A stretch of 64,000 nucleotides of DNA from Serratia grimesii NBRC 13537 (GCF_001590905.1 NZ_BCTT01000020.1:1-64000); one strand, 5' to 3'. Shown: positions 1 to 9,439, counted from the stretch's first letter. Numbers and translations: made by a program. Notes: generated from the letters alone by a model not told the origin.

Positions 1-6
1 AGGCAT
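1..6 (+). rRNA. rrf: 3' end of a 5S rRNA gene (partial)
   Basis: The window opens with AGGCAT, the usual last six bases of enterobacterial 5S rRNA (…CUGCCAGGCAU). A strong terminator follows at once, and mobB is the known neighbour of an rRNA operon in E. coli (rrnA). Six bases alone prove nothing, so the call rests on end sequence, terminator and gene order together. Confidence 0.7.
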
Positions 7-20
7 CAATTAAGCCAAGA

Positions 21-45
21 GGCCATCCGCAAGGATGGCCTTTTT
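21..45 (+). terminator. Rho-independent terminator of the upstream rRNA operon
   Basis: An 8-bp perfect stem GGCCATCC / GGATGGCC closed by a GCAA tetraloop is followed by five T residues. It ends transcription entering from the left, presumably the rRNA operon. Confidence 0.9.
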
Positions 46-60
46 GCTATGTGCGAAAGG

Positions 61-84
61 AAAAACAGCGCAGCTACGCTGCGC
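61..84 (-). terminator. Rho-independent terminator of mobAB
   Basis: On the minus strand a 7-bp stem (GCGCAGC / GCTGCGC, 3-nt loop) is followed by a run of T. It overlaps the mobB stop codon. Confidence 0.75.
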
Positions 85-592
85 CTTTCAACCATTCAGC
101 AATGAAAGCAGCGATGTTTTCGGGCTGATTGAGATCTAACAACCTTATCTTCATGGTTAAAGGTTGATCGCTGGCAACGGCGATAACAAACTCATCCAAC
201 ATATCCTCAAGTGGCCTACCAATATCTTCACGATAGAGAATGATTTTGCTGATAGGTTCATGTTTAAACCCCTCAACTAGAATGACATCCACCTTGGTAC
301 GATCAAAACGACTGGCCAGATACTGAAGATCCAAAGGCTGTTGTTCTGGTGTTTCGGTCATTAATGCCCAACGACGATCGCTGGCGACTAATGTTTGATC
401 TGCACCGGCTTTGCGCAATTCATAACTGTCTTTTCCAGGCGTATCCACATCCATATCATGATGCGTATGCTTTATCAGCCCGACACGGATTTCCTGCTGC
501 TTTAATAAAGGAATTAATTGCTTGAGCAGCGTGGTTTTACCTGTCCCGCTGTAAGCGGCAATGGCCAGTAGCGGGGGAAAAGCATTATTCAT
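74..592 (-). CDS. mobB: Molybdopterin-guanine dinucleotide biosynthesis protein MobB
   Basis: A 172-aa P-loop GTP-binding protein that assists MobA in making the bis-MGD form of the molybdenum cofactor. The Walker A motif is SGTGKTT near residue 15, and a conserved KHTHHD segment lies near residue 41. Length and order match E. coli MobB. It is the second gene of mobA-mobB: its start overlaps the end of mobA by 8 bases, implying translational coupling. MobB is dispensable in E. coli, so its exact role is less certain than that of MobA. The terminator that follows overlaps its stop codon. Confidence 0.95.
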   Translation of the reverse strand: MNNAFPPLLAIAAYSGTGKTTLLKQLIPLLKQQEIRVGLIKHTHHDMDVDTPGKDSYELRKAGADQTLVASDRRWALMTETPEQQPLDLQYLASRFDRTKVDVILVEGFKHEPISKIILYREDIGRPLEDMLDEFVIAVASDQPLTMKIRLLDLNQPENIAAFIAEWLKGAA

Positions 593-1178
593 TGATAGGT
601 CCTTTTGCTTGTAACCAACGCTGGCAGTCTTCCCGGGTATTAAGATTATGGAATGCCGTTTGCTGGCCTTCGAAGGTTATCTGTTGTGCGCCCACTGTAT
701 CCAGGAACAACATCAATTTACGTTCCCCACGAGCCAGATAGGCTGTTAATTGAGGTGCCAGACTGTTGTGCAGCAGCGCCAGGGTTGGATGTGCCCGCTC
801 TCCATCGTGGGCGTAGGCGGCCAGTGCTTGGCCTTTTTGTTGCCAAAGCTGTTCAACCAATGTAGTAGGAAAGTCGGGGACGTCGCAGGGTACAAAAGCG
901 ATCCATTCTGTGGTGGCGTGCTTAAGCCCAGCTAACATGCCAGCGAGTGGCCCGGAAAAGTCAGCGATCAGATCACTGATTACAGGCAGGCCGCTTTCCT
1001 GATAGCGGGTCTGATTGCGATTGGCGCTAATGGCTATTTGCCCGACCTGCGATCGTAACCGAGACAGTACGTATTGATATAGCGGTACGCTGGCAACCTG
1101 AACCAGACCTTTATCTTCCCCACCCATTCGTGTTGCGCGTCCACCGGCTAAAATAATGCCGGTAATATCCTCGTGCAT
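585..1178 (-). CDS. mobA: Molybdenum cofactor guanylyltransferase MobA
   Basis: A 197-aa nucleotidyltransferase of the family that transfers GMP from GTP to molybdopterin, giving Mo-MGD for enzymes of the DMSO-reductase family in the cytoplasm. The N-terminal nucleotide-binding motif LAGGRATRMGG (from about residue 10) is intact, as is a later DFSGPLAGM segment. Length is close to the 194 aa of E. coli MobA. It is transcribed first in mobA-mobB and diverges from yihD; the promoters lie in the 152 bases between them. Confidence 0.96.
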   Translation of the reverse strand: MHEDITGIILAGGRATRMGGEDKGLVQVASVPLYQYVLSRLRSQVGQIAISANRNQTRYQESGLPVISDLIADFSGPLAGMLAGLKHATTEWIAFVPCDVPDFPTTLVEQLWQQKGQALAAYAHDGERAHPTLALLHNSLAPQLTAYLARGERKLMLFLDTVGAQQITFEGQQTAFHNLNTREDCQRWLQAKGPINE

Positions 1179-1330
1179 AATTATTATTCCGAATTTATGG
1201 CTAACGCCCTGATTGTAGCGCTAAAGCTGGTGTGGCATCAGGATTTACCTTTATTGACAAGCTGGTTCTTTCACTGTGTTGGTAAGCCTGCTACTTTGTG
1301 TGTTTATTCATTCTAATGGACGATATTGCG

Positions 1331-1600
1331 ATGAAAACGCACCGCGTAAACGAGCTGATTGAACTGTTGCAGCCAGCCTGGCAGGAAGATCCGGATCTTA
1401 GCCTGATTCAGTTTTTGCAAAAATTGGCACAAGAGGCTGGTTTTCAGGGCAATCTGACCGAACTGAGTGATGATATCTTGATCTACCATCTGAAAATGCG
1501 TGGCAGCGCCGGTACTGAGCAGATCCCCGGTTTGAAGAAGGACTACGAAGAAGACTTTAAAACGGCATTACTGCGCGCCCGTGGCGTGATAAAGGATTAG
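1331..1600 (+). CDS. yihD: YihD family protein (DUF1040)
   Basis: An 89-aa soluble protein matching enterobacterial YihD over its full length. Start ATG at 1331 gives MKTHRVNEL, the family N-terminus; the in-frame extension to 1298 is not conserved. YihD is small, acidic and highly conserved next to mobA and srkA, but no biochemical function is established that I know of. It has no signal peptide or membrane segment. A separate promoter is likely, since 104 bases separate it from srkA. Confidence 0.93.
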   Translation: MKTHRVNELIELLQPAWQEDPDLSLIQFLQKLAQEAGFQGNLTELSDDILIYHLKMRGSAGTEQIPGLKKDYEEDFKTALLRARGVIKD

Positions 1601-1704
1601 CATTCGTGCGGTATGGTGAACCAGTTGCTCGTGAAGGCTGTCATTAATGCTACTATTTCTCATTCCCGGCACAGTGATGTCACCAAACGAAACCGAATGT
1701 TGTT

Positions 1705-2691
1705 ATGAACAACTCAGCTTTTAATTTTCAGACCCTGTCGCCCGACCTGATAATGGACGCGCTGGAAGGGATTGGCCTGCGTGTAGATTCCGGGCTAACA
1801 GCGCTTAATAGCTATGAGAACCGCGTCTATCAGTTCATGGATGAAGATCGTAAGCGTTATGTGGTGAAGTTTTATCGCCCTGAACGCTGGAGCGCCAAGC
1901 AAATTGGTGAAGAACACCAGTTTTCACAAGATCTTGCTCTGGCGGAGATCCCAGCTGTTGCCCCTTTATGCCTGCAAGGGCAAACGTTGCATACGCACAG
2001 TGGTTTCTTCTTCACTGTCTTTCCCAGCGTTGGTGGGCGGCAGTATGAGATTGATAATCTCGCTCAGCTGGAGTGGGTAGGTCGTTTCCTTGGGCGTATT
2101 CATCAGGTGGGCAGTGAAAGCCTGTTTGTTGAGCGCCCGACAATGGGTATTGAAGAGTACCTTACTGCGCCACGTCAGGTATTGGCTAGCTGTGAACTGT
2201 TACCGAAGGCACAGCGCGAAAGCTTCCTGAAAGCGACCGATACGCTGATTGAAGCGATTAAACAGTGTTGGCATTTGAACTGGCAGCCGCGTCGTTTGCA
2301 CGGTGATTGCCACCCGGGCAATATTCTGTGGCGTGATGGCCCGCTATTTGTTGATCTTGATGATGCGCGGAACGGTCCGGCAATACAGGATTTGTGGATG
2401 CTGTTGCACGGCGAACGTCGCGATCGCTTGATGCAGTTAGATGTGTTGCTGGAGGCTTACTCAGAGTTTGCCGAGTTTGATCAAAGTGAGTTGGCGTTGA
2501 TCGAACCACTGCGTGCGATGCGTATGGTGTACTACCTCGCATGGGTCGCTCGCCGCTGGCAAGATCCCGCGTTCCCTAAAAGTTTTCCGTGGATGGCGGA
2601 GTCTGATTTCTGGTTATCTCAGACGGCGGCATTCACCGAGCAGGTTAAGCTGTTGCAGGAACCCCCTCTGCAGCTGATGCCAATGTATTGA
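1705..2691 (+). CDS. srkA: Stress response kinase A (SrkA/YihE/RdoA)
   Basis: A 328-aa Ser/Thr protein kinase of the aminoglycoside-phosphotransferase fold, known in E. coli to counter MazF-related stress death and to be controlled by Cpx. The catalytic-loop signature HGDCHPGN lies at about residue 200, with the Mg-binding segment FVDLDDA shortly after. Full length for the family (328 aa in E. coli). Only 29 bases separate it from dsbA, so the two are probably co-transcribed, as in E. coli, where a second dsbA promoter lies inside srkA. Confidence 0.96.
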   Translation: MNNSAFNFQTLSPDLIMDALEGIGLRVDSGLTALNSYENRVYQFMDEDRKRYVVKFYRPERWSAKQIGEEHQFSQDLALAEIPAVAPLCLQGQTLHTHSGFFFTVFPSVGGRQYEIDNLAQLEWVGRFLGRIHQVGSESLFVERPTMGIEEYLTAPRQVLASCELLPKAQRESFLKATDTLIEAIKQCWHLNWQPRRLHGDCHPGNILWRDGPLFVDLDDARNGPAIQDLWMLLHGERRDRLMQLDVLLEAYSEFAEFDQSELALIEPLRAMRMVYYLAWVARRWQDPAFPKSFPWMAESDFWLSQTAAFTEQVKLLQEPPLQLMPMY

Positions 2692-2720
2692 AGCTTTAAC
2701 ACAATGGAGAGTTTAGTCTT

Positions 2721-3344
2721 ATGAAGAAAATATGGTTGGCACTCGTTGGCATGGTAATGGCATTCAGTGCCTCGGCTGCGCAGTTTAGCGATGGTACTCA
2801 GTATGTAACCCTGGATAAGCCCGTGACCGGTGAACCTCAGGTGCTGGAGTTCTTTTCCTTCTATTGCCCACACTGCTATCAGTTTGAGCAGGTTTATCAC
2901 GTTTCCGAAAATGTGAAAAAAGCGCTGCCTGCGGGCACCAAAATGACCAAATACCACGTTGAGTTCTTGGGGCCTCTGGGCAAACAGCTGACTCAGGCAT
3001 GGGCCGTTGCAATGGCGCTGGGTGTGGAAGATAAAGTCAGCCCGTTAATGTTTGAAGCTGTGCAGAAAACCCAGACTGTGCAAACCCCGGATGATATCCG
3101 CAATGTGTTTGTGAAAGCGGGTGTGAGTGCAGCGGATTATGACGGGGCATTGAACAGCTTCGTGGTTAAATCCCTGGTTGTTCAACAGGAGAAAGCCGCA
3201 GAAGATCTGCAACTGCGTGGCGTTCCGGCTGTATTTGTTAACGGTAAATACATGGTTAAAAATGACGGTCTGGACACCAGTTCGATGGATGCTTACGTGA
3301 AGCAATTCGCCGACGTGGTTAAATACCTCAGCCAGCAGAAGTAA
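2721..3344 (+). CDS. dsbA: Thiol:disulfide interchange protein DsbA
   Basis: A 207-aa periplasmic oxidase that introduces disulfide bonds into secreted proteins and is re-oxidised by DsbB. A Sec signal peptide occupies residues 1-19 (cleavage SASA|AQ). The CPHC active site is at residues 49-52, and the cis-proline loop GVPAVF sits near residue 170. Length matches E. coli DsbA (208 aa). It follows srkA and is closed by a strong terminator at 3361. In E. coli yihF separates dsbA from yihG; here nothing intervenes. Confidence 0.98.
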   Translation: MKKIWLALVGMVMAFSASAAQFSDGTQYVTLDKPVTGEPQVLEFFSFYCPHCYQFEQVYHVSENVKKALPAGTKMTKYHVEFLGPLGKQLTQAWAVAMALGVEDKVSPLMFEAVQKTQTVQTPDDIRNVFVKAGVSAADYDGALNSFVVKSLVVQQEKAAEDLQLRGVPAVFVNGKYMVKNDGLDTSSMDAYVKQFADVVKYLSQQK

Positions 3345-3360
3345 CCGAGATTTAATGTTA

Positions 3361-3387
3361 AAAAAGCCGGCTTAGCCGGCTTTTTTT
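3361..3387. terminator. Bidirectional terminator between dsbA and yihG
   Basis: A stem AAAGCCGGC / GCCGGCTTT with a 3-nt loop is flanked by A-rich and T-rich runs. It can therefore end dsbA on the plus strand and yihG on the minus strand. Confidence 0.9.
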
Positions 3388-3390
3388 CTG

Positions 3391-4281
3391 CTATTGCTGC
3401 TTCAGTTTATCCAACAGTCGATCTTTGTCTTGCCACAGTGTATTCAGCCAGAGTTGGAAACGTCGCTTAAACTGCTTGTCGTTAAAGTAATCCCCATGCA
3501 TGGTTTCATCGATTGGCAACAACTCAATTCTCACCACAACACGTTTCAATCGACCGCATAGCATATCCATAAACGGGCGCTCAGTATTATCCGGATAAAG
3601 CAGGGTGACGTTTAACACTTTATCGAACTGCTTACCTAATGCACTGAGTGTAAAAGCAATACCGGCGGCTTTAGGGGCCAATAAATTGCGATAGGGGGAA
3701 TTGCTTTTAATTTTCTTGGCTTCAGTAAAACGTGATCCCTCCACAAAATTGACGATAGTGGTCGGACGTTTTCGAAACTTCTCGCAGGAACGGCGCGTAG
3801 TTTCGATGTCATTACCGCGCTTGTCAGGATGTTTGAGTAAATAGCCGCGCGAGTAGCGTTTCATGAATGGCATATCCAGCGCCCAACAGGCCAGGCCAAC
3901 AAAGGGTACCCAGGCTAGCTGTTGTTTAAGAAAGTATTTATTCATGGGAATATGGTTACGGAACAACACGCAGAGCACCACAATATCCGACCAGCTTTCG
4001 TGATTACTGATCAGTAGATACCAGTTTTTACGTTCCAGCCCTTCGAGCCCTTCAATATCCCAACGCAGTTGCCAGTTGATCCGTAATAGCAATGCCAAAC
4101 CTGCACACCAGCACCACATCATAAAATCAGCAAAAGCTGAGATACGTTTCCAAACGGCAGGAAAAGGCACCAGTAGTTTAATGATGCCAGCCAGTGTGAT
4201 TGGGATCGAACACAGTACGGTCACCAAAATGGCGAGCAGGGCAGAAAGTATAAAAATAACAGGGGATAACAATCTTGGCAT
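3391..4281 (-). CDS. yihG: Probable acyltransferase YihG (PlsC-like)
   Basis: A 296-aa inner-membrane protein of the 1-acyl-glycerol-3-phosphate acyltransferase superfamily. A hydrophobic N-terminus (about residues 5-60) precedes the catalytic NHESWSD motif (HX4D type) and the [10 protein letters not shown] motif that binds phosphate and acyl-donor groups. E. coli YihG is described as an acyltransferase acting on lysophospholipid or lysophosphatidic acid. The ATG at 4281 (MPRLLSP) is chosen because it begins the conserved N-terminus; an in-frame extension to 4440 adds 53 non-conserved residues. Confidence 0.9.
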   Translation of the reverse strand: MPRLLSPVIFILSALLAILVTVLCSIPITLAGIIKLLVPFPAVWKRISAFADFMMWCWCAGLALLLRINWQLRWDIEGLEGLERKNWYLLISNHESWSDIVVLCVLFRNHIPMNKYFLKQQLAWVPFVGLACWALDMPFMKRYSRGYLLKHPDKRGNDIETTRRSCEKFRKRPTTIVNFVEGSRFTEAKKIKSNSPYRNLLAPKAAGIAFTLSALGKQFDKVLNVTLLYPDNTERPFMDMLCGRLKRVVVRIELLPIDETMHGDYFNDKQFKRRFQLWLNTLWQDKDRLLDKLKQQ

Positions 4282-4593
4282 GGTTATGGGCTGACGGTTG
4301 GTGAGAACAGCGTTACATGCCGGTATGCATGAACAAAAAAATATTTTAACAGAAACTATAGAGGGAAAGCGCCCGCTAACAGTAACTGTTTTATGGCGGA
4401 AGAAATAGGCATTTGCTGCGTTTTCGTGCAACTTGCTCATCTTGTGCTATGGTAATTGAGGCGCCGAATTTGATTAATAGTGCGATTAAAATTGAGTGCA
4501 AGTTATATCCACAAATCGTGTAAAAGTCGATAATTACCCTCAGTGAAAATAGCGTCATTTAACGCAGTGATTTCAATAGGAATTTTATTTCCC

Positions 4594-4621
4594 ATTATAA
4601 CGATAAACGCATCGTTATAAT
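4594..4621. repeat. Perfect 11-bp inverted repeat upstream of polA
   Basis: Arms ATTATAACGAT (4594-4604) and ATCGTTATAAT (4611-4621) are exact reverse complements around the 6-base spacer AAACGC. It could be an operator for a dimeric regulator or an AT-rich hairpin; no long T run follows, so it is not a typical terminator. Confidence 0.8.
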
Positions 4622-4645
4622 TTATTGTCTTTTCTATACACAAAG

Positions 4646-4654
4646 TTATCCACA
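4646..4654 (+). promoter_or_regulatory. Consensus DnaA box upstream of polA
   Basis: TTATCCACA matches the high-affinity DnaA box exactly, 131 bases before the polA start codon. A weaker ATATCCACA is at 4505. DnaA is reported to stimulate polA expression in E. coli, so a regulatory site is plausible. Binding here is inferred. Confidence 0.65.
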
Positions 4655-4785
4655 GGCAGGATCTTGAGGATCGCTTCGCAGAATCACATGATTTTCACCC
4701 TTAATGCACGCTAAGGTTCGTCTCAGGCGGCCAGCTATGGCATGCTTACCGCTATGTCCGATCACGATAAAGATAAAGTAACGCT

Positions 4786-7590
4786 ATGGCCCAAATTGCA
4801 GAAAACCCATTAATCCTGGTTGACGGTTCCTCGTACCTCTACCGCGCTTATCATGCCTTCCCTCCGCTGACTAACTCTGCGGGTGAACCGACCGGGGCAA
4901 TGTACGGCGTGCTGAATATGCTGCGCAGCCTGCTGTTACAGTATCAGCCGAGCCATGTTGCGGTGGTGTTTGATGCCAAAGGAAAAACCTTCCGTGATGA
5001 GCTCTTTGCAGAATATAAATCGCATCGGCCACCAATGCCGGACGATCTGCGCGCGCAAATTGAGCCGCTGCACAAAATGGTCAAGGCCATGGGGCTGCCG
5101 CTGCTAGTCACGCCTGGCGTAGAGGCAGACGACGTGATAGGTACGCTAGCCCAGCAAGCTGAAAAAGCGGGTCACGCGGTGCTGATCAGCACCGGTGATA
5201 AAGACATGGCGCAGCTGGTAACACCGAACGTCACCCTGATCAACACCATGAACAATACTATCCTCGGCCCGCAGGAAGTGTGCGACAAGTACGGTATTCC
5301 GCCGGAGCTGATTATCGACTTCCTGGCGCTGATGGGGGATGCCTCGGATAACATTCCTGGTGTGCCTGGTGTGGGTGAGAAAACGGCTCAGGGGCTTTTA
5401 CAGGGGCTTGGTGGGTTGGATATGCTTTACGCCAATCTGGACAGCATCGCCACGCTCAGCTTCCGTGGCGCCAAGACCATGGCGGCCAAATTGGAACAGA
5501 ACAAAGAGATGGCATACCTCTCTTACAAGCTGGCCACCATCAAAACCGATGTCGAACTGGATCTGACCTGCGCCGATCTTGAAGTGTCTGCGCCGGACGT
5601 CGACGTATTACAGCAGCTGTTCAAACAGTACGAATTTAAGCGATGGCTGGCAGATGTTGAAGCCGGCGTTTGGCTGGAAGGCAAGAAAAGTGCCGGTGTG
5701 AAAGCAACCAGCGCGGCGAAATCTTCTGCCAGTGCAGTAGCCGAAACCGGAAAAGCCGCGGCAGAAGCGACGTTGTCGCAAGAGGGTTATGTCACCATTC
5801 TGGATGAAGATACTTTCGCTGAGTGGTTGGAAAAACTTAAAAAAGCCGACGTATTTGCCTTTGATACTGAAACCGATGGCCTGGACACGCTGACCGCGAA
5901 CCTGATCGGCTTGTCGTTTGCTATTGCCCCAGGCGAAGCCGCTTATCTGCCGGTGGCTCATGACTATCTTGATGCGCCAGTGCAGTTGGATCGCGCTCAC
6001 GTGTTAGCCACCCTGAAGCCGCTGCTGGAAGACGAGAAAGCGCTGAAGGTCGGGCAAAACCTGAAGTTTGATATGGGTCTGTTGGCTCGTTATGACATCA
6101 GCTTGCGTGGCATTGCCTTTGACACCATGCTGGAATCCTATGTGTTGGACAGTGTGGGTGGCCGTCACGATATGGACAGCTTGTCTGATCGCTATCTTGG
6201 CCATAAAACCGTGACCTTCGAAGAGATTGCCGGTAAGGGTAAAAAGCAACTTACCTTCAACCAGATTGCATTGGAGCAGGCCGCGCCTTACGCCGCTGAA
6301 GATGCCGATGTCACGCTGCAATTGCATTTGGCGATGTGGCCTCAGTTGCAGGAAAGTGCCGAGCTATTGACGGTATTCAATGAGATCGAAATGCCGCTAG
6401 TGCCGGTGTTGTCGCATATAGAGCGAACTGGGGTGCTGATTGATCAGAGTATTTTGGCTACGCATTCTATCGAACTAACCAAGCGCTTGGCTGAATTGGA
6501 AATTCAAGCCCATGAACTGGCGGAAGAGCCATTCAACCTGGCGTCGACTAAACAGTTGCAGGCTATTCTGTACGAAAAACAAAAACTGCCTGTACTGAAG
6601 AAAACCCCGGGCGGTGCGCCGTCGACTAACGAAGAAGTGTTGGCGGAATTGGCGCTGGATTACCCGTTACCGAAGGTGATCCTGGAATACCGTGGGTTGG
6701 CAAAACTGAAAACGACCTATACCGATAAACTGCCGCTGATGATCAACCCGGTCAGTGGTCGGGTGCATACTTCCTATCATCAGGCGGTGACGGCTACCGG
6801 ACGTCTCTCCTCCAGCGATCCTAACCTGCAGAATATTCCAGTGCGTAACGACGAAGGGCGCCGCATCCGTCAGGCATTTATTGCCCCGGAAGGCTATCGT
6901 ATCGTTGCTGCCGACTATTCTCAGATTGAACTGCGTATTATGGCTCACCTGTCACAGGATGAGGGGTTGCTGAAAGCCTTTGCGGCTGGAGAGGATATCC
7001 ACCGCGCCACTGCAGCCGAGGTGTTTGGCCTGCCACTCGATAAAGTAACCAATGAGCAGCGCCGCAGCGCCAAAGCGATTAACTTCGGCCTGATTTATGG
7101 CATGAGCGCATTTGGTCTGGCACGTCAGCTGGGGATCCCTCGTGGGGAAGCTCAGCGTTACATGGATCTCTATTTTGAGCGCTATCCAGGTGTGCTGGAC
7201 TACATGGAGCGTACTCGCCAGCAGGCGGCCAGTCAGGGCTACGTCAGTACGCTGGATGGTCGTCGGTTGTATCTGCCAGACGTAAACTCCAGCAATGGTA
7301 TGCGTCGTAAGGCGGCCGAGCGTGCGGCGATTAATGCCCCAATGCAGGGGACCGCAGCGGATATTATTAAGCGCGCGATGATCGAAGTGGATGCTTGGCT
7401 GCAAGCCCAAGAGAAACCGCTGGTGCGTATGATCATGCAGGTACACGATGAATTAGTGTTCGAGGTGCATGAGTCGGTGATTGAGGAGTCCAGCCAGCAT
7501 ATTCGTGAGCTGATGGAAAATAGCATGATGCTGGCAGTGCCGCTGAAAGTGGACGTCGGCGTGGGTGCTAACTGGGATGAAGCCCACTGA
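4786..7590 (+). CDS. polA: DNA polymerase I
   Basis: A 934-aa polymerase for Okazaki-fragment processing and excision repair. In order: 5'-3' exonuclease/flap domain (residues 1-300, with [11 protein letters not shown] and the [10 protein letters not shown] helix-hairpin-helix); an alanine-rich linker (about 300-325); 3'-5' exonuclease with the metal-binding FDTETD (near residue 360), so proofreading should be active; and the polymerase domain with [22 protein letters not shown] and [10 protein letters not shown]. It is slightly longer than E. coli Pol I (928 aa) owing to the linker. spf follows at once, as in E. coli. Confidence 0.99.
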   Translation: MAQIAENPLILVDGSSYLYRAYHAFPPLTNSAGEPTGAMYGVLNMLRSLLLQYQPSHVAVVFDAKGKTFRDELFAEYKSHRPPMPDDLRAQIEPLHKMVKAMGLPLLVTPGVEADDVIGTLAQQAEKAGHAVLISTGDKDMAQLVTPNVTLINTMNNTILGPQEVCDKYGIPPELIIDFLALMGDASDNIPGVPGVGEKTAQGLLQGLGGLDMLYANLDSIATLSFRGAKTMAAKLEQNKEMAYLSYKLATIKTDVELDLTCADLEVSAPDVDVLQQLFKQYEFKRWLADVEAGVWLEGKKSAGVKATSAAKSSASAVAETGKAAAEATLSQEGYVTILDEDTFAEWLEKLKKADVFAFDTETDGLDTLTANLIGLSFAIAPGEAAYLPVAHDYLDAPVQLDRAHVLATLKPLLEDEKALKVGQNLKFDMGLLARYDISLRGIAFDTMLESYVLDSVGGRHDMDSLSDRYLGHKTVTFEEIAGKGKKQLTFNQIALEQAAPYAAEDADVTLQLHLAMWPQLQESAELLTVFNEIEMPLVPVLSHIERTGVLIDQSILATHSIELTKRLAELEIQAHELAEEPFNLASTKQLQAILYEKQKLPVLKKTPGGAPSTNEEVLAELALDYPLPKVILEYRGLAKLKTTYTDKLPLMINPVSGRVHTSYHQAVTATGRLSSSDPNLQNIPVRNDEGRRIRQAFIAPEGYRIVAADYSQIELRIMAHLSQDEGLLKAFAAGEDIHRATAAEVFGLPLDKVTNEQRRSAKAINFGLIYGMSAFGLARQLGIPRGEAQRYMDLYFERYPGVLDYMERTRQQAASQGYVSTLDGRRLYLPDVNSSNGMRRKAAERAAINAPMQGTAADIIKRAMIEVDAWLQAQEKPLVRMIMQVHDELVFEVHESVIEESSQHIRELMENSMMLAVPLKVDVGVGANWDEAH

Positions 7591-7598
7591 TGATGTTG

Positions 7599-7646
7599 AG
7601 GTTCGCCAGCCATATCCACACTGGATGTGCTAACTGGCGATAACCT
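7599..7646 (+). other. Stem-loop just after polA
   Basis: AGGTT-CGCCAG (7599-7609) can pair with CTGGCG-AT-AACCT (7634-7646), a 6+5 bp stem interrupted by a 2-base bulge. No U run follows, so it is more likely an mRNA 3'-end stabilising structure than an intrinsic terminator. Confidence 0.4.
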
Positions 7647-7779
7647 AAGCAGTTTTTGTAATTAAGCTACAAGATACGGCGATTGTTTCTCCAACCTCGC
7701 CGTTATTACGCGCTAAACTGTGTAAGTAAACTACAAAAAATTCTTTTGCACTGCGAAAAAATCATGTAAAGTTACTCGC

Positions 7780-7887
7780 GTAGGGTACAGAGGTAAGATG
7801 TTCTATCTTTCAGACCTTTTACTTCACGTAATCGGATTTGGCTGAATATTTAGCCGCCCCAGTCAGTATTGACTGGGGCGTTTTTTA
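7780..7887 (+). ncRNA. spf: Spot 42 small RNA
   Basis: The segment beginning GTAGGGTACAGAGGTAAG and ending in an AGTCAGTatTGACTGGGGCG-TTTTTT terminator matches E. coli Spot 42 almost base for base (about 108 nt), and lies between polA and engB as there. Spot 42 is an Hfq-dependent sRNA made when glucose is available (repressed by cAMP-CRP) that blocks translation of galK and other catabolic mRNAs. The internal unpaired regions used for pairing are unchanged apart from a few bases near the terminator. Confidence 0.97.
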
Positions 7888-8074
7888 TTGTAAAAACAAA
7901 GTGCAGCCATCGTTTTATCTTATCTCTCCCACTGTATTCCTCTTCAAGAAATCTTCTGTAATTGCCCGTTGTTCATACTCTTCACATTAAATCGTTATAA
8001 GAATTTATGATGGTTTTTGGTCATAACTGTAATTAGATAACGAAAAATGCCTGAGATCGCGGTTTTTTGAGCAT

Positions 8075-8102
8075 AAAAAAGCCGATGTGTTTCCACATCG
8101 GC
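8075..8102 (-). terminator. Rho-independent terminator of engB
   Basis: On the minus strand a 9-bp stem GCCGATGTG / CACATCGGC with a 4-nt loop is followed by six U residues. It is placed 22 bases beyond the engB stop. Confidence 0.9.
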
Positions 8103-8123
8103 CATGGTGTTACCTGGGGGACT

Positions 8124-8774
8124 TTATTCGCCAGCGGCGTCGTCATCTTCCGGCAGTACTTCCGGTGGGATCTCGTTAAACCAGGTATTCAATTTTTGGC
8201 TCAGTTTGTCGACGCCGATTTTTTTCGGTGAAGAGAAGGCTTCAACCTGGATATCGCCCATAAATGGCACGACTGCTTCACGTACCATATTGAGTTGTGC
8301 CTTACGCGCACCGGATGCCAATTTGTCTGCCTTGGTCAGCAGAACCAGTACCGGAGTACCCACATCGACCGCCCACTGAATCATCTGTTGATCGAGGTCT
8401 TTTAATGGGTGGCGGATATCCATCAACACCACCAGACCTTTCAGGCAGTTGCGCATTTGCAGGTATTCACCCAACGCACGCTGCCATTTGCGTTTCATTT
8501 CTTCCGGTACTTCCGCATAGCCATAACCCGGCAGATCGACGAGGCGAATGCCTTCTTCAACCTCGAACAGGTTAATCAGCTGGGTACGGCCCGGTGTTTT
8601 ACTGGTTCGCGCCAGGCCTTTCTGGTTGGTCAGGGTATTTAACGCGCTGGACTTACCGGCATTAGAGCGACCGGCGAACGCAACTTCAATACCTTCATCC
8701 CCCGGAAGATGGCGAATATCGGGCGCACTGGTGACGAAATGGGTCACATGATAATTGTAATTCTTGCTGGTCAA
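8124..8774 (-). CDS. engB: Ribosome biogenesis GTP-binding protein EngB (YihA/YsxC)
   Basis: A 216-aa TRAFAC GTPase needed for 50S subunit assembly in many bacteria. Walker A is GRSNAGKSS near residue 33; DLPGYGY (G3) and TKADK (G4) follow. Length is close to the E. coli protein (210 aa). The start codon is TTG at 8774, supported by a GGAG ribosome binding site about nine bases upstream and by the conserved N-terminus; no suitable ATG exists. The acidic C-terminus (EDDDAAGE) is typical of enterobacterial copies. Confidence 0.95.
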   Translation of the reverse strand: MTSKNYNYHVTHFVTSAPDIRHLPGDEGIEVAFAGRSNAGKSSALNTLTNQKGLARTSKTPGRTQLINLFEVEEGIRLVDLPGYGYAEVPEEMKRKWQRALGEYLQMRNCLKGLVVLMDIRHPLKDLDQQMIQWAVDVGTPVLVLLTKADKLASGARKAQLNMVREAVVPFMGDIQVEAFSSPKKIGVDKLSQKLNTWFNEIPPEVLPEDDDAAGE

Positions 8775-8893
8775 AATTTTTCGTCTCCGTGAGGATGGCT
8801 TACTGGTTGGCGATTATAACTGCATCAGCGGTAAAAATGGTGTGTTTCTCTGTTTTTAAGCGCCAGGCTAGCAGGGCATGGCAGTAAGGCCAG

Positions 8894-8907
8894 CTCACGC
8901 GTGTGAG
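8894..8907. promoter_or_regulatory. Candidate UvrY-type half-site upstream of csrC
   Basis: CTCAC-GCGT-GTGAG is an inverted repeat, and TGTGAGA (8902-8908) equals the left half of the UvrY box known upstream of csrB/csrC. It lies about 165 bases before the predicted start. The right half of the box is poorly matched, so this is tentative. Confidence 0.3.
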
Positions 8908-9032
8908 ACATTCGCCATTCGAATAGTGGGTAATGTCGCTTTATTCGAAAGCTATTTTTTTTATTTTAATTAAAAAACAAAAAGTTAATTATCTGCTGCA
9001 TTCTTCGATATGCCAATTACACGGCAGATACC

Positions 9033-9060
9033 TTGAGCGTAAACGTTGATCGCGTAGAGT
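9033..9060 (+). promoter_or_regulatory. Candidate sigma-70 promoter of csrC
   Basis: TTGAGC (9033-9038) and TAGAGT (9055-9060) are separated by 16 bases, which places the start near 9067, just before the first GGA motifs. Confidence 0.45.
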
Positions 9061-9066
9061 AGTTTA

Positions 9067-9439
9067 CAGCACAAGGCTGTGCAGGATTAAGGAACATCCG
9101 GGAAGGGTGATAAATCTCATGGAGTGCACGGGACGTGCTGGAGTACCAGGATGAACCCAGAAGGAATTGATCTATTTGCATCTGAATATGCGAATAGCAC
9201 AAGGATGGTGAAGTTACTGCAATTGGGATGCCCGCAGGAAGCGCGCTCAGGAAGAGCGGATGCGTACGGATTGCGCCATGGACGATTTTCCTTTCAGGAT
9301 GAAGGACGTAGTGTTGCAGGGAATGCGGTTATAGCAAAAGGAAAGACCAGGATGTTGAGTGTGCGCACGGAGCGCGTAGCAGGAATATCCTTCGAAAGAG
9401 GGTGCAAATAGGCGGCGGGTTTAACCTGCCGCCTTTTTT
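9067..9439 (+). ncRNA. csrC: CsrC-type CsrA-sequestering small RNA
   Basis: This non-coding stretch between engB and yihI, the csrC position in E. coli, carries 22 GGA triplets in about 320 bases, many as AGGA or GGGA inside small hairpins. It ends in a strong terminator (GGCGGCGGGT-TAACC-TGCCGCC-TTTTTT, 9411-9437). Such RNAs titrate the global regulator CsrA and are made under BarA/UvrY control. At about 370 nt it is longer than E. coli CsrC (245 nt) and nearer CsrB in size. The 5' end is an estimate. Confidence 0.88.

Larger units (their letters stand above)
4282..4785. other. 504-bp intergenic region between yihG and polA
   Basis: This AT-rich spacer carries the divergent promoters of yihG and polA. 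It holds a perfect 11-bp inverted repeat (4594-4621), a consensus DnaA box (4646-4654) and a one-mismatch DnaA box ATATCCACA at 4505-4513. A short palindrome AACAGT-A-ACTGTT lies at 4378-4390. I see no credible ORF in it. Confidence 0.7.

Noticed and set aside
4378-4390. AACAGT-A-ACTGTT palindrome near the yihG start
   Set aside because: It does not fit the LexA consensus (CTG-N10-CAG with the CTGT-ACAG arms), and 6-bp arms in an AT-rich spacer are expected by chance.
9124-9411. 95-codon ORF inside the csrC region
   Set aside because: It lies wholly in the GGA-rich structured RNA, its product resembles no family, and the GGA motifs explain its Gly/Arg-rich composition.
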